Positions 33,735 to 42,488 of a DNA stretch of 44,271 nucleotides are shown here, one piece after another (positions within the stretch are counted from its first letter, which is position 1; each line of letters opens with the position of its first letter). Source of the stretch: Burkholderiales bacterium. Lineage in GTDB: Bacteria; Pseudomonadota; Gammaproteobacteria; Burkholderiales; Casimicrobiaceae. The notes beneath the pieces are model-generated. The model worked only from the letters and a program-made list of their open reading frames with translations. It made no database searches and was not told the DNA's origin. Position numbers and translations under genes: made by a program. The DNA is taken from contig JANXNI010000085.1 of NCBI GenBank assembly GCA_025354165.1, positions 1-44,271 on the forward strand. Direction: 5' to 3'.

Positions 33735-34670
33735 TCAGGCTTTGAGCAGACCAGCGTTGGCAATCGCTTTGCGGATCACTTCGTTTTCCTCCGCGCTGGG
33801 TGCGTGTGTTGGCGGGCGGACATGTGCGCTCGCGAGCACGCCAGCGTATTTCATCGCGGCTTTCATGCGAGCGTGCGCCTCGCCCGTGGGTTCGCCTGCG
33901 CCGTATACGGCCTCTTTGATCGGTGTGATCAACGCCTGCACGGCCATGGCCTTGTGCAAATCGCCTGCTTTCACAGCATTCCACAAGTCAATGATGAGCT
34001 GCGGAATCGCGCTGGCAAAACCAACCAGCGCGCCGTCGACGCCCTGCACCATTGACGACAGCAAATATTCGTCGTGACAGGTCAGAATGGCTTTGCTCGC
34101 ATCGGCATCGCGAATCGCCTTGATGTCGCGCGCATATTTGCTCATGTCGCGCTGACCGACTTTGAAGGCTTGCACGTAAGGTAAGCGCGCCAGATCAGCG
34201 AGCAGCGCGGACGAATACGATGCTTTCGTCCATGCTGGATAGACGTGACAGATCAGATCAAGTCCGGTCGCATCGTAAATATTCTTGAAGTAATCCAACG
34301 CATGATCTGGATGAAAGCCGAATCGCAACCAGTGATGCGGCGGCATGACGTCGATACCGACGGCACCGGCCTGCTTTGCGAGCTTCGCGTGATGTGCGGC
34401 GTCGGTAAGCCCTTCGCACACCACCGACGAGATGACGGGCATCTTGCCCTTGAGTTCGTCGGCAACAATGCGCGTGACCTCTGCGCGCTCATTCGGATCC
34501 AGCGCGAATACTTCGCCGGTGTGGCCGTTGGTCATGACGGCAACGACACCCTCATGCGTGGCGAGCCACGACGCGAGCTTGCGCAGCGCTGGCTCGTCGA
34601 TACTGTTGTCATCTTTGAACGGCGTGGAGATTGCGGGGATAATGCCGCGATAGTTGGCGATGGTGGGCAT
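33735..34670 (-). CDS. Dihydrodipicolinate synthase/N-acetylneuraminate lyase family protein
   Basis: A 311-residue class I aldolase-type TIM barrel. The start is ATG 34670 (MPTIANYRGIIPAISTPFKD); the longer frame enters the LysR intergenic region. Schiff-base Lys is K170 (VQAFKVGQ), the partner Tyr is Y144 (CHVYPAW), and the TNGHTGE loop is at 47-53, where the DapA motif is usually GxTGE. It is not the biosynthetic DapA: loop sequences and operon context point to a catabolic 2-keto acid lyase or dehydratase. First gene of the minus-strand operon, divergent from lysR. Confidence 0.87.
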   Translation of the reverse strand: MPTIANYRGIIPAISTPFKDDNSIDEPALRKLASWLATHEGVVAVMTNGHTGEVFALDPNERAEVTRIVADELKGKMPVISSVVCEGLTDAAHHAKLAKQAGAVGIDVMPPHHWLRFGFHPDHALDYFKNIYDATGLDLICHVYPAWTKASYSSALLADLARLPYVQAFKVGQRDMSKYARDIKAIRDADASKAILTCHDEYLLSSMVQGVDGALVGFASAIPQLIIDLWNAVKAGDLHKAMAVQALITPIKEAVYGAGEPTGEAHARMKAAMKYAGVLASAHVRPPTHAPSAEENEVIRKAIANAGLLKA

Positions 34671-34775
34671 GGCAGTGCTCGGGTTGAGTTTCGGGTAACG
34701 GGAAATCGATGCCGAATTCTTGCGAGAGACGATCACCGCGTCCAATACTTGAAACAGATAGAACTATTCAAAAAA

Positions 34776-35711
34776 ATGGGTCCCGGTAATCGTCCCTTAG
34801 ACCTCGACTGGCTGGAAGACTTTCTCGCGCTGGCCGAGAGCGGTAATTTTTCGCGCGCAGCGCAAGCGCGAAACATTGCGCAACCGGCGTTCAGTCGGCA
34901 CATCAAATCACTTGAAGAATGGGTTGGCGTTGATCTTTTTGATCGCACGTCACATCCGGTGTCGTTGACGGCAGCTGGGGTCAAGATTCGGCCTGAGATT
35001 GAGGACTCGCTGCATCGGCTTGAAGCGGCGCGGCAATCTGCGCGCGTGGCGCACGATCAGGCGGAAGTGAGTCTGCAATTCGCGGCGACGCATGCGTTGT
35101 CGCTCACGTTTTTTCCGGTATGGTTGAGCGGTATCGAGGCAAAACTGCCGGTCGGTCGCAAGATGGGGCCGATTCAAATGGTGTCCGACAGTTTCGCTGC
35201 GTGCGAGGATGTGATGCTGCAGCGCCGCGCGCAATTTCTGTTGTGTCACGGGCATCCGGCTGTGGCTAATCGGCTGGACGACTCGCTGTTCCTGTTCGCG
35301 AAAGTCGGGGAAGATCGATTGCTGCCGGTCACAGCGGCAACGGCGACTGGCGCCGCGATGCACCCGATTCACGACAAATCCGCGACGAGCGCAGCACTTC
35401 CAGTGCTCGCCTATGGACAAGCTTCGGGCATTGGCCAGATCATGCGCTCGGTGATGAAATCTGCGTTCGATGATGGAAAGTTCACCACCGTTTTCACTGC
35501 GCATCATGCCGTGCTGCTGAAAACGATGGCACTCGAAGGTCGTGGCATTGCCTGGTTACCGCTCAGTCTGATCGCCGCCGATCTCGAGGCCAAACGGCTG
35601 GTGGGCGCGGGTGACGACCGGTGGAGTATCCCGATCGACGTGCGGCTATTCCGGCCTCGTGCGGCGCTTTCTGCGGCCGCTGAGGCGTTGTGGTCGGTCG
35701 TGACCGGATAG
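34776..35711 (+). CDS. LysR family transcriptional regulator
   Basis: A 311-residue regulator from ATG 34776 (MGPGNRPLDLDWLEDFLALA). The winged helix (about 8-67) includes FSRAAQARNIAQPAFSRHIK and LEEWVGVDLFDRTSHPVSLT. The remaining part is an effector-binding domain. An open frame reaches further upstream but overlaps the divergent aldolase gene and is rejected. The divergent layout with a 105-bp shared gap is the classical LysR arrangement, so it likely controls the aldolase-TctC-SDR-tarD operon. No RBS is obvious. It ends 5 bp before element F. Confidence 0.9.
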   Translation: MGPGNRPLDLDWLEDFLALAESGNFSRAAQARNIAQPAFSRHIKSLEEWVGVDLFDRTSHPVSLTAAGVKIRPEIEDSLHRLEAARQSARVAHDQAEVSLQFAATHALSLTFFPVWLSGIEAKLPVGRKMGPIQMVSDSFAACEDVMLQRRAQFLLCHGHPAVANRLDDSLFLFAKVGEDRLLPVTAATATGAAMHPIHDKSATSAALPVLAYGQASGIGQIMRSVMKSAFDDGKFTTVFTAHHAVLLKTMALEGRGIAWLPLSLIAADLEAKRLVGAGDDRWSIPIDVRLFRPRAALSAAAEALWSVVTG

Positions 35712-35716
35712 CTATC

Positions 35717-35830
35717 AGCTTTTCTCTGTATCGCCTGTTTTATCTCGGCTAACGGACGCTTTTGGCATTTATCGACTTGGCGATAAATCGGGCAGCAGCC
35801 CAGGTTCAGCCGTCATTACACGATAAAGCT
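35717..35830. repeat. 114-bp symmetric palindromic element, copy F
   Basis: Blocks: AGCTTTT 35717-35723, CGGCTAA 35746-35752, ATCGACTT 35771-35778, GCAGCCC 35795-35801, TAAAGCT 35824-35830. It fills the whole space between the convergent lysR and DUF3108 genes and overlaps the DUF3108 stop codon by 2 bases. Its first 12 bases equal the reverse complement of the last 12 bases of copy A. A local hairpin CGAT/ATCG lies at 35781-35790. Confidence 0.85.
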
Positions 35831-37034
35831 ACTCAAAGCTAACGGCCGTCAGTTCAAGCGATGCGCTCCGTCCTGCTGCGTTCACGAGCTTGATGCGAAA
35901 GGGAACGTAATTCCACTCCGGGGCGAGCCAGAATTGCGCGCTGCCGTTGGGTTTGCCGTCGGCGTCGGGCTTGCGCACGCCTTTCCACAATTGGGTGTTG
36001 ATGGGCTTCGTGCCGCGCTTTCCGGTGAGCGGATCGAGCTCGCCTGTCGCCGCGTTGATCACCTCGTCGCCAATGCGAGTGATGGTGTAGATGTCCAGAC
36101 GACGTGAGGTACCAACGCTCAACGTGACTGCATCGCCCTTGGGCATTGCAAAATAAAACTGCACGATCCATGTCAACGGGTCGTGCGGAGCACCTTCAAA
36201 CGGAATTGGCTCCTTGTCCGGAATGCGAATCACGTGATTGATGTGATCGAAGATCACCTCGCGACGCTTGTCGGGATTGCCGCGCTCCTCGGTGAATTTG
36301 TCGGGACGCAATCCTTCAGTGGTAATCTGGCCTTCCGATTCACCTGTGAAGGTACCAGGATAGAGCAACGCGGCGAGGCCTCGCCCGCGACCAGTGACTT
36401 TGAGCTTGTAGTGGCCGTTGTCATGCGTGAACATAAGGTTGATTGGGCCGACCTCAAACTTTTGCTCACCGAGGTAGGCGGTGTAACCCAGTTCGATTTT
36501 TTTCGGCGGCATGCGCGCGGGTGGTGGCGCAGGCGGGGGCTCAACAACGGGTGGGGGCGCGGGAACGGGCTCCGGAACCGGCTCTGGTGTAGCTTCGGCG
36601 ACGACCGGCGCGGCCGCTGGTGCTGGATCAGGCTCGGCGATTGCATCGATGACAGGCTCGGCGACCGCAACGGCGACCGGCGCTTGCACGGCCGTGATCG
36701 GGCGCCGTTTCGCGGTTTTAGGTTTTGCTTTAGGGGCCGGTTTCGCGGCCGCGACTGCTACCGGTGGCGGCGGCAACTGCATGAATCGCGCAGTAAGCGG
36801 CAGCATCTTTTCGTCCGGCGGCTCGACCGTGACGAAGGCGCCAAGAATCACGTGAACGAGTAATGACGCGATCAGCGCCGCAGCGAATTTGCGCCTGGGT
36901 GTGGAGAACAGTCCGCGTCGCTTCTGCAGACCGCGCACCAGCGAATAACGTCCGTCATCCGACGCATTGGACAAAGCAGGAACCGCCGCAGGTACGGACG
37001 AATTGGCGGGCGCCGAAATCGATGTGTCGGTCAT
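35829..37034 (-). CDS. DUF3108 protein with TonB-like N-terminal architecture
   Basis: A 401-residue protein with a cytoplasmic N-terminus, one membrane helix (about 48-70, KFAAALIASLLVHVILGAFV), then a Pro/Ala-rich linker of about 110 residues, resembling TonB topology, and a periplasmic DUF3108 domain (about 175-401: LGYTAYLGEQKFEVGPINLM; YKLKVTGRGRGLAALLYPGT). DUF3108 proteins are exported and of unknown role, possibly envelope related. A DUF3108 gene directly downstream of purN is a common Burkholderiales arrangement. The linker uses strongly biased Pro/Ala/Val codons. The stop codon lies at the edge of repeat F. Confidence 0.88.
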   Translation of the reverse strand: MTDTSISAPANSSVPAAVPALSNASDDGRYSLVRGLQKRRGLFSTPRRKFAAALIASLLVHVILGAFVTVEPPDEKMLPLTARFMQLPPPPVAVAAAKPAPKAKPKTAKRRPITAVQAPVAVAVAEPVIDAIAEPDPAPAAAPVVAEATPEPVPEPVPAPPPVVEPPPAPPPARMPPKKIELGYTAYLGEQKFEVGPINLMFTHDNGHYKLKVTGRGRGLAALLYPGTFTGESEGQITTEGLRPDKFTEERGNPDKRREVIFDHINHVIRIPDKEPIPFEGAPHDPLTWIVQFYFAMPKGDAVTLSVGTSRRLDIYTITRIGDEVINAATGELDPLTGKRGTKPINTQLWKGVRKPDADGKPNGSAQFWLAPEWNYVPFRIKLVNAAGRSASLELTAVSFE

Positions 37035-37042
37035 GACTGCGG

Positions 37043-37699
37043 CTACACGCCCGCAGCCATGCCGCTGGTCACTTGGGCCGGAGATTTCGGCAATGTCCTG
37101 ACGCGCTGGCCTTCAACCTGCAATCGTCCCTCGCAAAACAGGCGTACGGCGTACGGGAAAATTTGATGTTCTTGTAGCAATACTTTGGCCGCTAGCGTCT
37201 CGGCTGTGTCGTCGTCATCAACCTGCACCGCCGCCTGCGCGATGATCGGGCCTGCGTCCAGCACAGGCGTTACAAAATGCACCGTACAGCCGTGCAGTTT
37301 CACGCCCTCCGCCAGCGCACGTTCATGCGTATCGACGCCGGGGAAACTGGGCAACAAAGAAGGATGAATATTGATCAGGCGACCGGCAAAAGCGTTGGTG
37401 AATATTGGCGTTAGGATTCGCATGAACCCTGCCAGTACGACCAGATCTGGACGGTGTTCGTTCAATTCGTTGACCAGCGCCTGATCAAAGGCCTCACGCG
37501 CGGCGAAGTCTTTATGACTGACGGCAAAGGTCCTAATACCAGCGTCGCGAGCGATGTCGAGACCTTTCGCTACCGCCTTGTTGCTGCCAACGACGACGAT
37601 ATCTCCGCCGCAGTCGTTACGCAGAAGCGCGGCCAGATTCGAGCCGCGCCCCGAAAGGAGGACGGCGATGCGGGGGCGGCTCGCAGTCGTCGTGGTCAT
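37043..37699 (-). CDS. purN: Phosphoribosylglycinamide formyltransferase PurN
   Basis: A 218-residue GAR transformylase, third step of purine synthesis, using 10-formyl-THF. RIAVLLSGRGSNLAAL at the N-terminus is the phosphate-binding region. The catalytic Asn-His-Asp triad is in LINIHPSLLPSFPGVDTH (N and H) and VTPVLDAGPIIAQ (D). The start codon overlaps the purM stop (ATGA), so the two are translationally coupled. Slightly longer than E. coli PurN because of a C-terminal tail. Confidence 0.97.
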   Translation of the reverse strand: MTTTTASRPRIAVLLSGRGSNLAALLRNDCGGDIVVVGSNKAVAKGLDIARDAGIRTFAVSHKDFAAREAFDQALVNELNEHRPDLVVLAGFMRILTPIFTNAFAGRLINIHPSLLPSFPGVDTHERALAEGVKLHGCTVHFVTPVLDAGPIIAQAAVQVDDDDTAETLAAKVLLQEHQIFPYAVRLFCEGRLQVEGQRVRTLPKSPAQVTSGMAAGV

Positions 37700-38838
37700 C
37701 GAAGTTTCAAATCGTCAGAGCCGTAAGTCACACCAATCGGCTCAATCACGACCTGCTTTGGTCCCGCTTCCACACGCCCAACGACCCATGCTTCGATGCC
37801 GCGACTTTTGGCAATCGCAACCGTCTTTTCCGCCTGATCTGCAGCGACAAAGAACGCAAATCCCGCGCCCATGTTGAGCGTGCCGTAGGCTTCAGCGTTG
37901 TCCAGCTTCGCTTCGCGCTGCATGAAAGCAAGCACCGGTGGCACGGGTGGAACGGTGTGAATTCGATAGGTGAGTTCGCTTGTGTGACGCAACAGTTTTC
38001 GCCAGCCGTGGCCGGTGATATTGACGCAGTAGTGCACGGCGACATCTGCTTTGGCGAGCGCTTCGGTCACTGGCGCGTAAAGCGTGGTTGGTGCGAGCAA
38101 CGCTTCGCCAAAGGTTTCACCATTACCCATATCAGTCTGGTAGCCGTTGGCTAAGCGCTCCGTCAACTTGCGGGCAAGAGAAACGCCGTTGGCGTGGATG
38201 CCGCTCGAAGCGAGCATCACGATGGCGTCCCCGGGCACCAGGTTGTCACCGAGCGATAAACGCGACTTTGGATTGACGAGACCCACACACGATGCGCCCA
38301 GATCAATCGTTCCGCCTTCCACGACACCCGCCAGCGCTGGGGTTTCGCCCCCGCCCCAGGATACCCCGCTGATTTCGCAGGCGGCCTTCCATCCCGCGAT
38401 CAAATCCGCGGCACGCTTTTTTTCTGCGAACCAGTCGCTGCCACCGGCTGCCCAATAGGCCTGCACGATGAGCGGCGTCGCGCCGACGGTGATCAGGTCG
38501 TTAACCGCCATCGCGATCGTGTCCTGCGCAATCGCCGCGTAAAAACTTTTGCCAGTTTCGCGATACACGGCGTCGGCGACCAGAATTTTGGTGCCGAGAC
38601 ATTCGACAATCGAGGCGAGATAAAACGGCCCAATGTCGAGCACGTAGGCCGATTCACCGCGCGAAGCAACGATTTCGGAAAGTCCATGCTGCGCCAGTTG
38701 CGCCGCGGTTGCCTTAGCGCTTTGCTGCGCGAGCAACTTGATCGGATCGACCTGATCGTAGTTAACGCCAGCCTGTTCGTAGGTCAGTGCGCCGGGATTT
38801 TTAGGAGCGTGGGGGGAGGCGGCGGAGAAAGCAGTCAT
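37696..38838 (-). CDS. purM: Phosphoribosylformylglycinamidine cyclo-ligase PurM
   Basis: A 380-residue AIR synthetase, fifth step of purine synthesis. Family landmarks: TYEQAGVNYDQVDPIKLL (about 19-36, the usual YxxAGVDxxxxD), GPFYLASIVECLGTK, CEISGVSWGGGETPALAGVV and IHANGVSLARKL. The N-terminal ~15 residues (TAFSAASPHAPKNPGAL) are an extension. The start is only 17 bp from that of the divergent permease gene, so the two promoters overlap or lie within coding sequence. Confidence 0.97.
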   Translation of the reverse strand: MTAFSAASPHAPKNPGALTYEQAGVNYDQVDPIKLLAQQSAKATAAQLAQHGLSEIVASRGESAYVLDIGPFYLASIVECLGTKILVADAVYRETGKSFYAAIAQDTIAMAVNDLITVGATPLIVQAYWAAGGSDWFAEKKRAADLIAGWKAACEISGVSWGGGETPALAGVVEGGTIDLGASCVGLVNPKSRLSLGDNLVPGDAIVMLASSGIHANGVSLARKLTERLANGYQTDMGNGETFGEALLAPTTLYAPVTEALAKADVAVHYCVNITGHGWRKLLRHTSELTYRIHTVPPVPPVLAFMQREAKLDNAEAYGTLNMGAGFAFFVAADQAEKTVAIAKSRGIEAWVVGRVEAGPKQVVIEPIGVTYGSDDLKLR

Positions 38839-38855
38839 GGCGTGATCGTGTTTTA

Positions 38856-40091
38856 ATGCCGCCCACTATGGCTGCAGACCCAAAGATGTCAAAGGAAAAT
38901 TTTAGCCCGCCAGTGGAGGTCGCTCTTCCGACGCCGCTGGAAACCACCTGTAGCGAGGCTTCTGCCGCGCCAATTGCATCGCCGGCAGCGCCGGTCGCAA
39001 CCGGCCCACGCTGGTGGACAGACCTGACGCCGACGCTGCGCGCCTTAGTCGTCGCGGGCTTGGTGATCGCGCTGGGCTATCTGATCGGTGCGCTGGCCCC
39101 GGTGCTGACGCCGTTCATCGCGGGTGCGATCCTTTCATATATTGCGGCTCCAGTGGTGGCGTGGCTAGCGGCGCGGCGGGTGCCGCGTGCGGCTGGGGCG
39201 GTTTTGATCGTGCTTACCATTGGCGCGCTGATCGCCGGACTGGTGTTGGTGGTGGTGCCACTGGTTTCGAACGAAATTTCGCAAATTGCCAAGAAGATGC
39301 CGGAGCTCATCACGCGCGCCCAAACCGAGTGGTTGCCGTGGGTGAACACGAAGCTGGGGACGACAATTTCGTTCGACCTGACGCAGTTGAAATCGTTAGT
39401 GCAGGACAACGCGGGCGCTGTGGGCGATTTGTCAGCGCAATTGGCCGGGTCACTCAAGCTCGGTGGGCAGATGCTGTTGGGCGTCGTCGTCAACGTGATG
39501 TTATTGCCCGTGGTGATGTTCTATCTGCTGCGCGACTGGCCGACGTTGATCGACGGAGTCGACCATCTGGTGCCTCGTGGCGCGCGTCCGATGGTGCGCA
39601 ATCTGGCACGCGAAATCGATGCCGTGCTGTCCGAGTTCCTGCGCGGACAGGGATTGGTCATGCTGGCGCTGGCGACTTACTACTGTATTGCGCTCAAGCT
39701 GGCGGGATTGCAGTTCTGGCTGCCGGTCGGACTGGTGACCGGTTTGCTGGTGTTTATTCCGTACATCGGCTTTGGCATGGGCTTCTTGCTTGGCATGCTG
39801 GCCGCATTGACCCAATTCTCAACGCTGGGCCCGATCGTCGCAGTGGCCGTGGTATTTGGCATCGGGCAGATTCTGGAAGGTTTTGTGCTGACGCCTTATC
39901 TGGTGGGAGATCGCATAGGACTGCATCCGCTGGCCGTGATTTTTGCTTTGATGGCGTTTGGCCAATTGTTCGGTTTTGTTGGCGTACTACTGGCGCTGCC
40001 CGCGAGCGCGGCGCTGCTCGTCGCGCAGCGCGTAATGCAGCGCAGCCTGACTCACGCCGAAAACACGTCGGCCGTTCGCCCAGCGGCTTGA
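38856..40091 (+). CDS. AI-2E family transporter (PerM/YdiK type)
   Basis: A 411-residue membrane protein with about eight helices. After a cytosolic Pro/Ala-rich N-terminus (1-50), helices at about 62-80, 84-105 and 112-140 are followed by the soluble loop (145-205) and the second membrane half. Family signatures: PFIAGAILSYIAAPVV near 88 and the FIPYIGFGMGFLLG region near 300. Members export AI-2 or ions, and in many Burkholderiales a PerM-like gene precedes hda. The gap to hda is 16 bp. ATG 38856 and 38868 are both possible starts. Confidence 0.9.
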   Translation: MPPTMAADPKMSKENFSPPVEVALPTPLETTCSEASAAPIASPAAPVATGPRWWTDLTPTLRALVVAGLVIALGYLIGALAPVLTPFIAGAILSYIAAPVVAWLAARRVPRAAGAVLIVLTIGALIAGLVLVVVPLVSNEISQIAKKMPELITRAQTEWLPWVNTKLGTTISFDLTQLKSLVQDNAGAVGDLSAQLAGSLKLGGQMLLGVVVNVMLLPVVMFYLLRDWPTLIDGVDHLVPRGARPMVRNLAREIDAVLSEFLRGQGLVMLALATYYCIALKLAGLQFWLPVGLVTGLLVFIPYIGFGMGFLLGMLAALTQFSTLGPIVAVAVVFGIGQILEGFVLTPYLVGDRIGLHPLAVIFALMAFGQLFGFVGVLLALPASAALLVAQRVMQRSLTHAENTSAVRPAA

Positions 40092-40107
40092 TGCGGAAGC
40101 GGTAGGT

Positions 40108-40803
40108 ATGGCGATCACGCCACAGATTCCATTTGATTTTTTTCTGCCCGAAGCGCCGCGCTTCGATAACTTTGTCGTGGGTGATAACGGCGAGGCGGTC
40201 GCGCAATTGCGGGCGCTGGCCTCGGGCGATAGTGAAACCGGAGCGCGCGCCCTGGTGCTGTGGGGCGGGCGCTCAGTGGGCAAGTCGCACCTGTTAGCGG
40301 CATTCGCTGCGGACTCGGCCGCCGATACTTTGCTGCTCCATGCGGTCTCGATATTTCCCGCCGATCCGTTCGTCAGCGCTCGAATTCTCTGCGTGGACGA
40401 CGCCGACCGGCTCAACCCCGAGCAACAGGCATGGCTGTTCACGGCGTTTAATCATGTGGCGCAGTCGGGCGGAGTGACGTTGGCGACGGGGCAAACGCCG
40501 CCCGGACGCTGGCCGCTGCGCGACGATATCCGTACGCGGATGGGCAGCGGGCTCGCTTTCGAACTACTGCCGATTCCGCAGGATGACTTGCCATTTGCGC
40601 TGTCGGCCTATGCCGCAGGTCGCGGCTTCGACGTTAGTAATGAAGTGCTCACTTTCCTTTTGAGCCGTCACCAGCGTGATATCGCGTCGCTTTGCCAGAC
40701 GCTGGCGGGGGTGGATCGGCTATCACTTGCCCTGAAACGCCGGGTGACTATGCATTTATTGCGCAGTTACCTGAATGAGACAGCGACGACCCGCCAATCG
40801 TAA
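40108..40803 (+). CDS. hda: DnaA regulatory inactivator Hda
   Basis: A 231-residue AAA+ protein related to DnaA domain III. The N-terminal QIPFDF is the beta-clamp binding motif. Next come a Walker A-like GGRSVGKSH (52-60) and ILCVDDADRL (Walker B) near 91-100. The sensor region is followed by a C-terminal helical part. With the DNA-loaded sliding clamp it stimulates ATP hydrolysis by DnaA (RIDA), resetting initiation. Downstream of the AI-2E gene in an apparent operon. Confidence 0.94.
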   Translation: MAITPQIPFDFFLPEAPRFDNFVVGDNGEAVAQLRALASGDSETGARALVLWGGRSVGKSHLLAAFAADSAADTLLLHAVSIFPADPFVSARILCVDDADRLNPEQQAWLFTAFNHVAQSGGVTLATGQTPPGRWPLRDDIRTRMGSGLAFELLPIPQDDLPFALSAYAAGRGFDVSNEVLTFLLSRHQRDIASLCQTLAGVDRLSLALKRRVTMHLLRSYLNETATTRQS

Positions 40804-41036
40804 AAAAGTTGCGTGATTTAGCGTTTTCCCTTAATTTTGTACAAACAGCCCGTAAAATCGTTGGTTGAGCTTTGAAAACGACATCGTCGAACACGAAAGC
40901 GCAAGCAGGGGAGCTCCGGTTTGTGTTTTTGTTACTTTTTGTGTCAACCGACTAAAAAGGGCGTTCGTTATCTGCTCAGGCTTGTGAAACACCGAGTCAA
41001 GCAAAAAAAATTACCAACTCTCTAGAGGATTTGAAA

Positions 41037-41276
41037 ATGAGCAAACTGTTAACCGCCCTTATCGCTTCGGCTTTCGCCGTTGTTTCTTTCGCACAAGCAC
41101 CGGCCGCTCCTGCAGCTGCCCCTGCTGCTCCAGCCGCTGCACCAGCTAAAGCTGCTGCTCCTGCTGCCGCTCCAATGGCTGCTGAGAAAAAAGCAATGCC
41201 AGCTAAAGCAATGAAAAAAGCAAAAAAAGCAAAAAAAGCAAAAAAAGTTAAAGTAGCTACTAAAGCTGCTGCTTAA
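41037..41276 (+). CDS. Small Ala/Lys-rich exported protein
   Basis: A 79-residue protein from ATG 41037 (AGAGGA upstream). Signal peptide MSKLLTALIASAFAVVSFAQ, then APAAPAAAPAAPAAAPAKAA and a Lys-rich tail of AKKAKKAKK type. The tail resembles histone H1 or AlgP-like C-terminal domains, but the signal peptide argues for an envelope or secreted role. The tail is encoded by a tandem 9-bp unit of GCAAAAAAA type (about 41213-41247), a slippage-prone tract. Strong flanking signals (long leader, clear terminator) suggest high expression. 40804-41036 shows no gene and only weak promoter-like sequence. Confidence 0.8.
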   Translation: MSKLLTALIASAFAVVSFAQAPAAPAAAPAAPAAAPAKAAAPAAAPMAAEKKAMPAKAMKKAKKAKKAKKVKVATKAAA

Positions 41277-41306
41277 TTCGACAGCGCTGTAAGGCGCTTA
41301 GAAGCG

Positions 41307-41338
41307 GAAAAAGCACCTTCGGGTGCTTTTTTCTTTTC
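41307..41338 (+). terminator. Intrinsic terminator of the Ala/Lys-rich gene
   Basis: AAAAAGCACC, loop TTCG, GGTGCTTTTT followed by TCTTTT: a stem of ten pairs with a T-run, 30 bp after the stop. Confidence 0.95.
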
Positions 41339-41382
41339 TGTCCCCACTTTGTGCTCTTGGTTAGCTCACAGATAATTCGCCC

Positions 41383-42456
41383 ATGAAAGTTATTGTCGGT
41401 CTCTCCGGCGGCGTCGACTCCGCCGTCTCCGCTTCGCTCCTGAAAGCGCAAGGCCATGACGTGCTCGGCATTTTCATGAAAAACTGGGAAGACGACGACA
41501 ACGGCGAATATTGCTCAACGCGCGAAGATCTGGTCGACGCGGTGAGCGTGGCTGATCACATCGGCATCGACATCGAAGTCGTCAATTTCGCGAACGAATA
41601 CAAAGACCGCGTGTTTTCGTATTTTCTGGCTGAATATCAGGCGGGGCGTACGCCGAATCCGGACGTGTTGTGCAACACCGAGATCAAGTTCGCGGCTTTT
41701 CTCGACCACGCGATGCGTCTCGGTGCCGACAAAATCGCGACCGGGCACTACGCCGGTGTTCGTGAAACCGACGGTCGTTTTGAGCTTTTGAAAGGTGATG
41801 ACGACACTAAAGATCAGTCGTACTTCCTGCATCGGCTGACACAGGCGCAGCTTTCGAAAGCGATGTTCCCCTTGGCCAATATCCCGAAGCGCGAAGTTCG
41901 CGCGATTGCCGAGCGTGAAGGCATTCCGAACTTTGCGAAGAAGGACTCGACGGGCATCTGCTTTATCGGCGAACGACCGTTCCGCGAGTTTCTGGAGCGC
42001 TATTTACCGAAAACCCCCGGTGAAATGATCACGCCTGAAGGCGCGCACGTTGGCCAGCATCAGGGTTTGGCGTATTACACGCTCGGTCAGCGCGGTGGCC
42101 TGCACATCGGCGGATCGCAGTCGGGTTCGGGCGAGCCCTGGTATGTTGCGGGCAAGGACATGGCGAAAAATTTGCTGATCGTCGTGCAGGGGCGCGAGCA
42201 TCCAGCGCTGCGTCGAACGGCCGTGCCGCTCGTGAACACACACTGGATTTCCGGCAGCGATCCGCGTACGGGTAACGGCTACGGCGGAAAAACACGCTAC
42301 CGGCAGCCCGATGCAGCCTGCGAATATTTGCCTGCCGACGGTTCACGCGCCAATCCGATGCTCAATTTTCACGAAGGACAGTGGGCACCGACGCCGGGGC
42401 AATACGCCGTGCTTTATCGCGACACGGTTTGTCTAGGCGGCGGCGTGATCGCCTGA
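41383..42456 (+). CDS. mnmA: tRNA-specific 2-thiouridylase MnmA
   Basis: A 357-residue enzyme that thiolates U34 of tRNA Lys, Glu and Gln using ATP and persulfide sulfur. The PP-loop GLSGGVDSA is at 6-14. The two catalytic cysteines lie in [11 protein letters not shown] and [12 protein letters not shown]. The insert typical for MnmA ([18 protein letters not shown]) is also present. Length and start are as for the family. It is followed by 114-bp element G. Confidence 0.97.
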   Translation: MKVIVGLSGGVDSAVSASLLKAQGHDVLGIFMKNWEDDDNGEYCSTREDLVDAVSVADHIGIDIEVVNFANEYKDRVFSYFLAEYQAGRTPNPDVLCNTEIKFAAFLDHAMRLGADKIATGHYAGVRETDGRFELLKGDDDTKDQSYFLHRLTQAQLSKAMFPLANIPKREVRAIAEREGIPNFAKKDSTGICFIGERPFREFLERYLPKTPGEMITPEGAHVGQHQGLAYYTLGQRGGLHIGGSQSGSGEPWYVAGKDMAKNLLIVVQGREHPALRRTAVPLVNTHWISGSDPRTGNGYGGKTRYRQPDAACEYLPADGSRANPMLNFHEGQWAPTPGQYAVLYRDTVCLGGGVIA

Positions 42457-42488
42457 CGATGTTGGCGTGTGATGCAGTTGTTTTCAGC

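Noticed and set aside
34245-34775. 177-codon N-terminal extension of the LysR gene
   Set aside because: It overlaps the divergent aldolase gene antisense and carries no domain; LysR proteins begin directly at the winged helix.
39014-40105. 363-residue frame overlapping the AI-2E permease on the same strand
   Set aside because: Arg/Gly-rich shadow; the permease frame has the membrane helices and family motifs.
41037-41276. Histone H1-like nucleoid protein
   Set aside because: A clear signal peptide precedes the Ala/Lys tail, so a cytoplasmic nucleoid role is unlikely.
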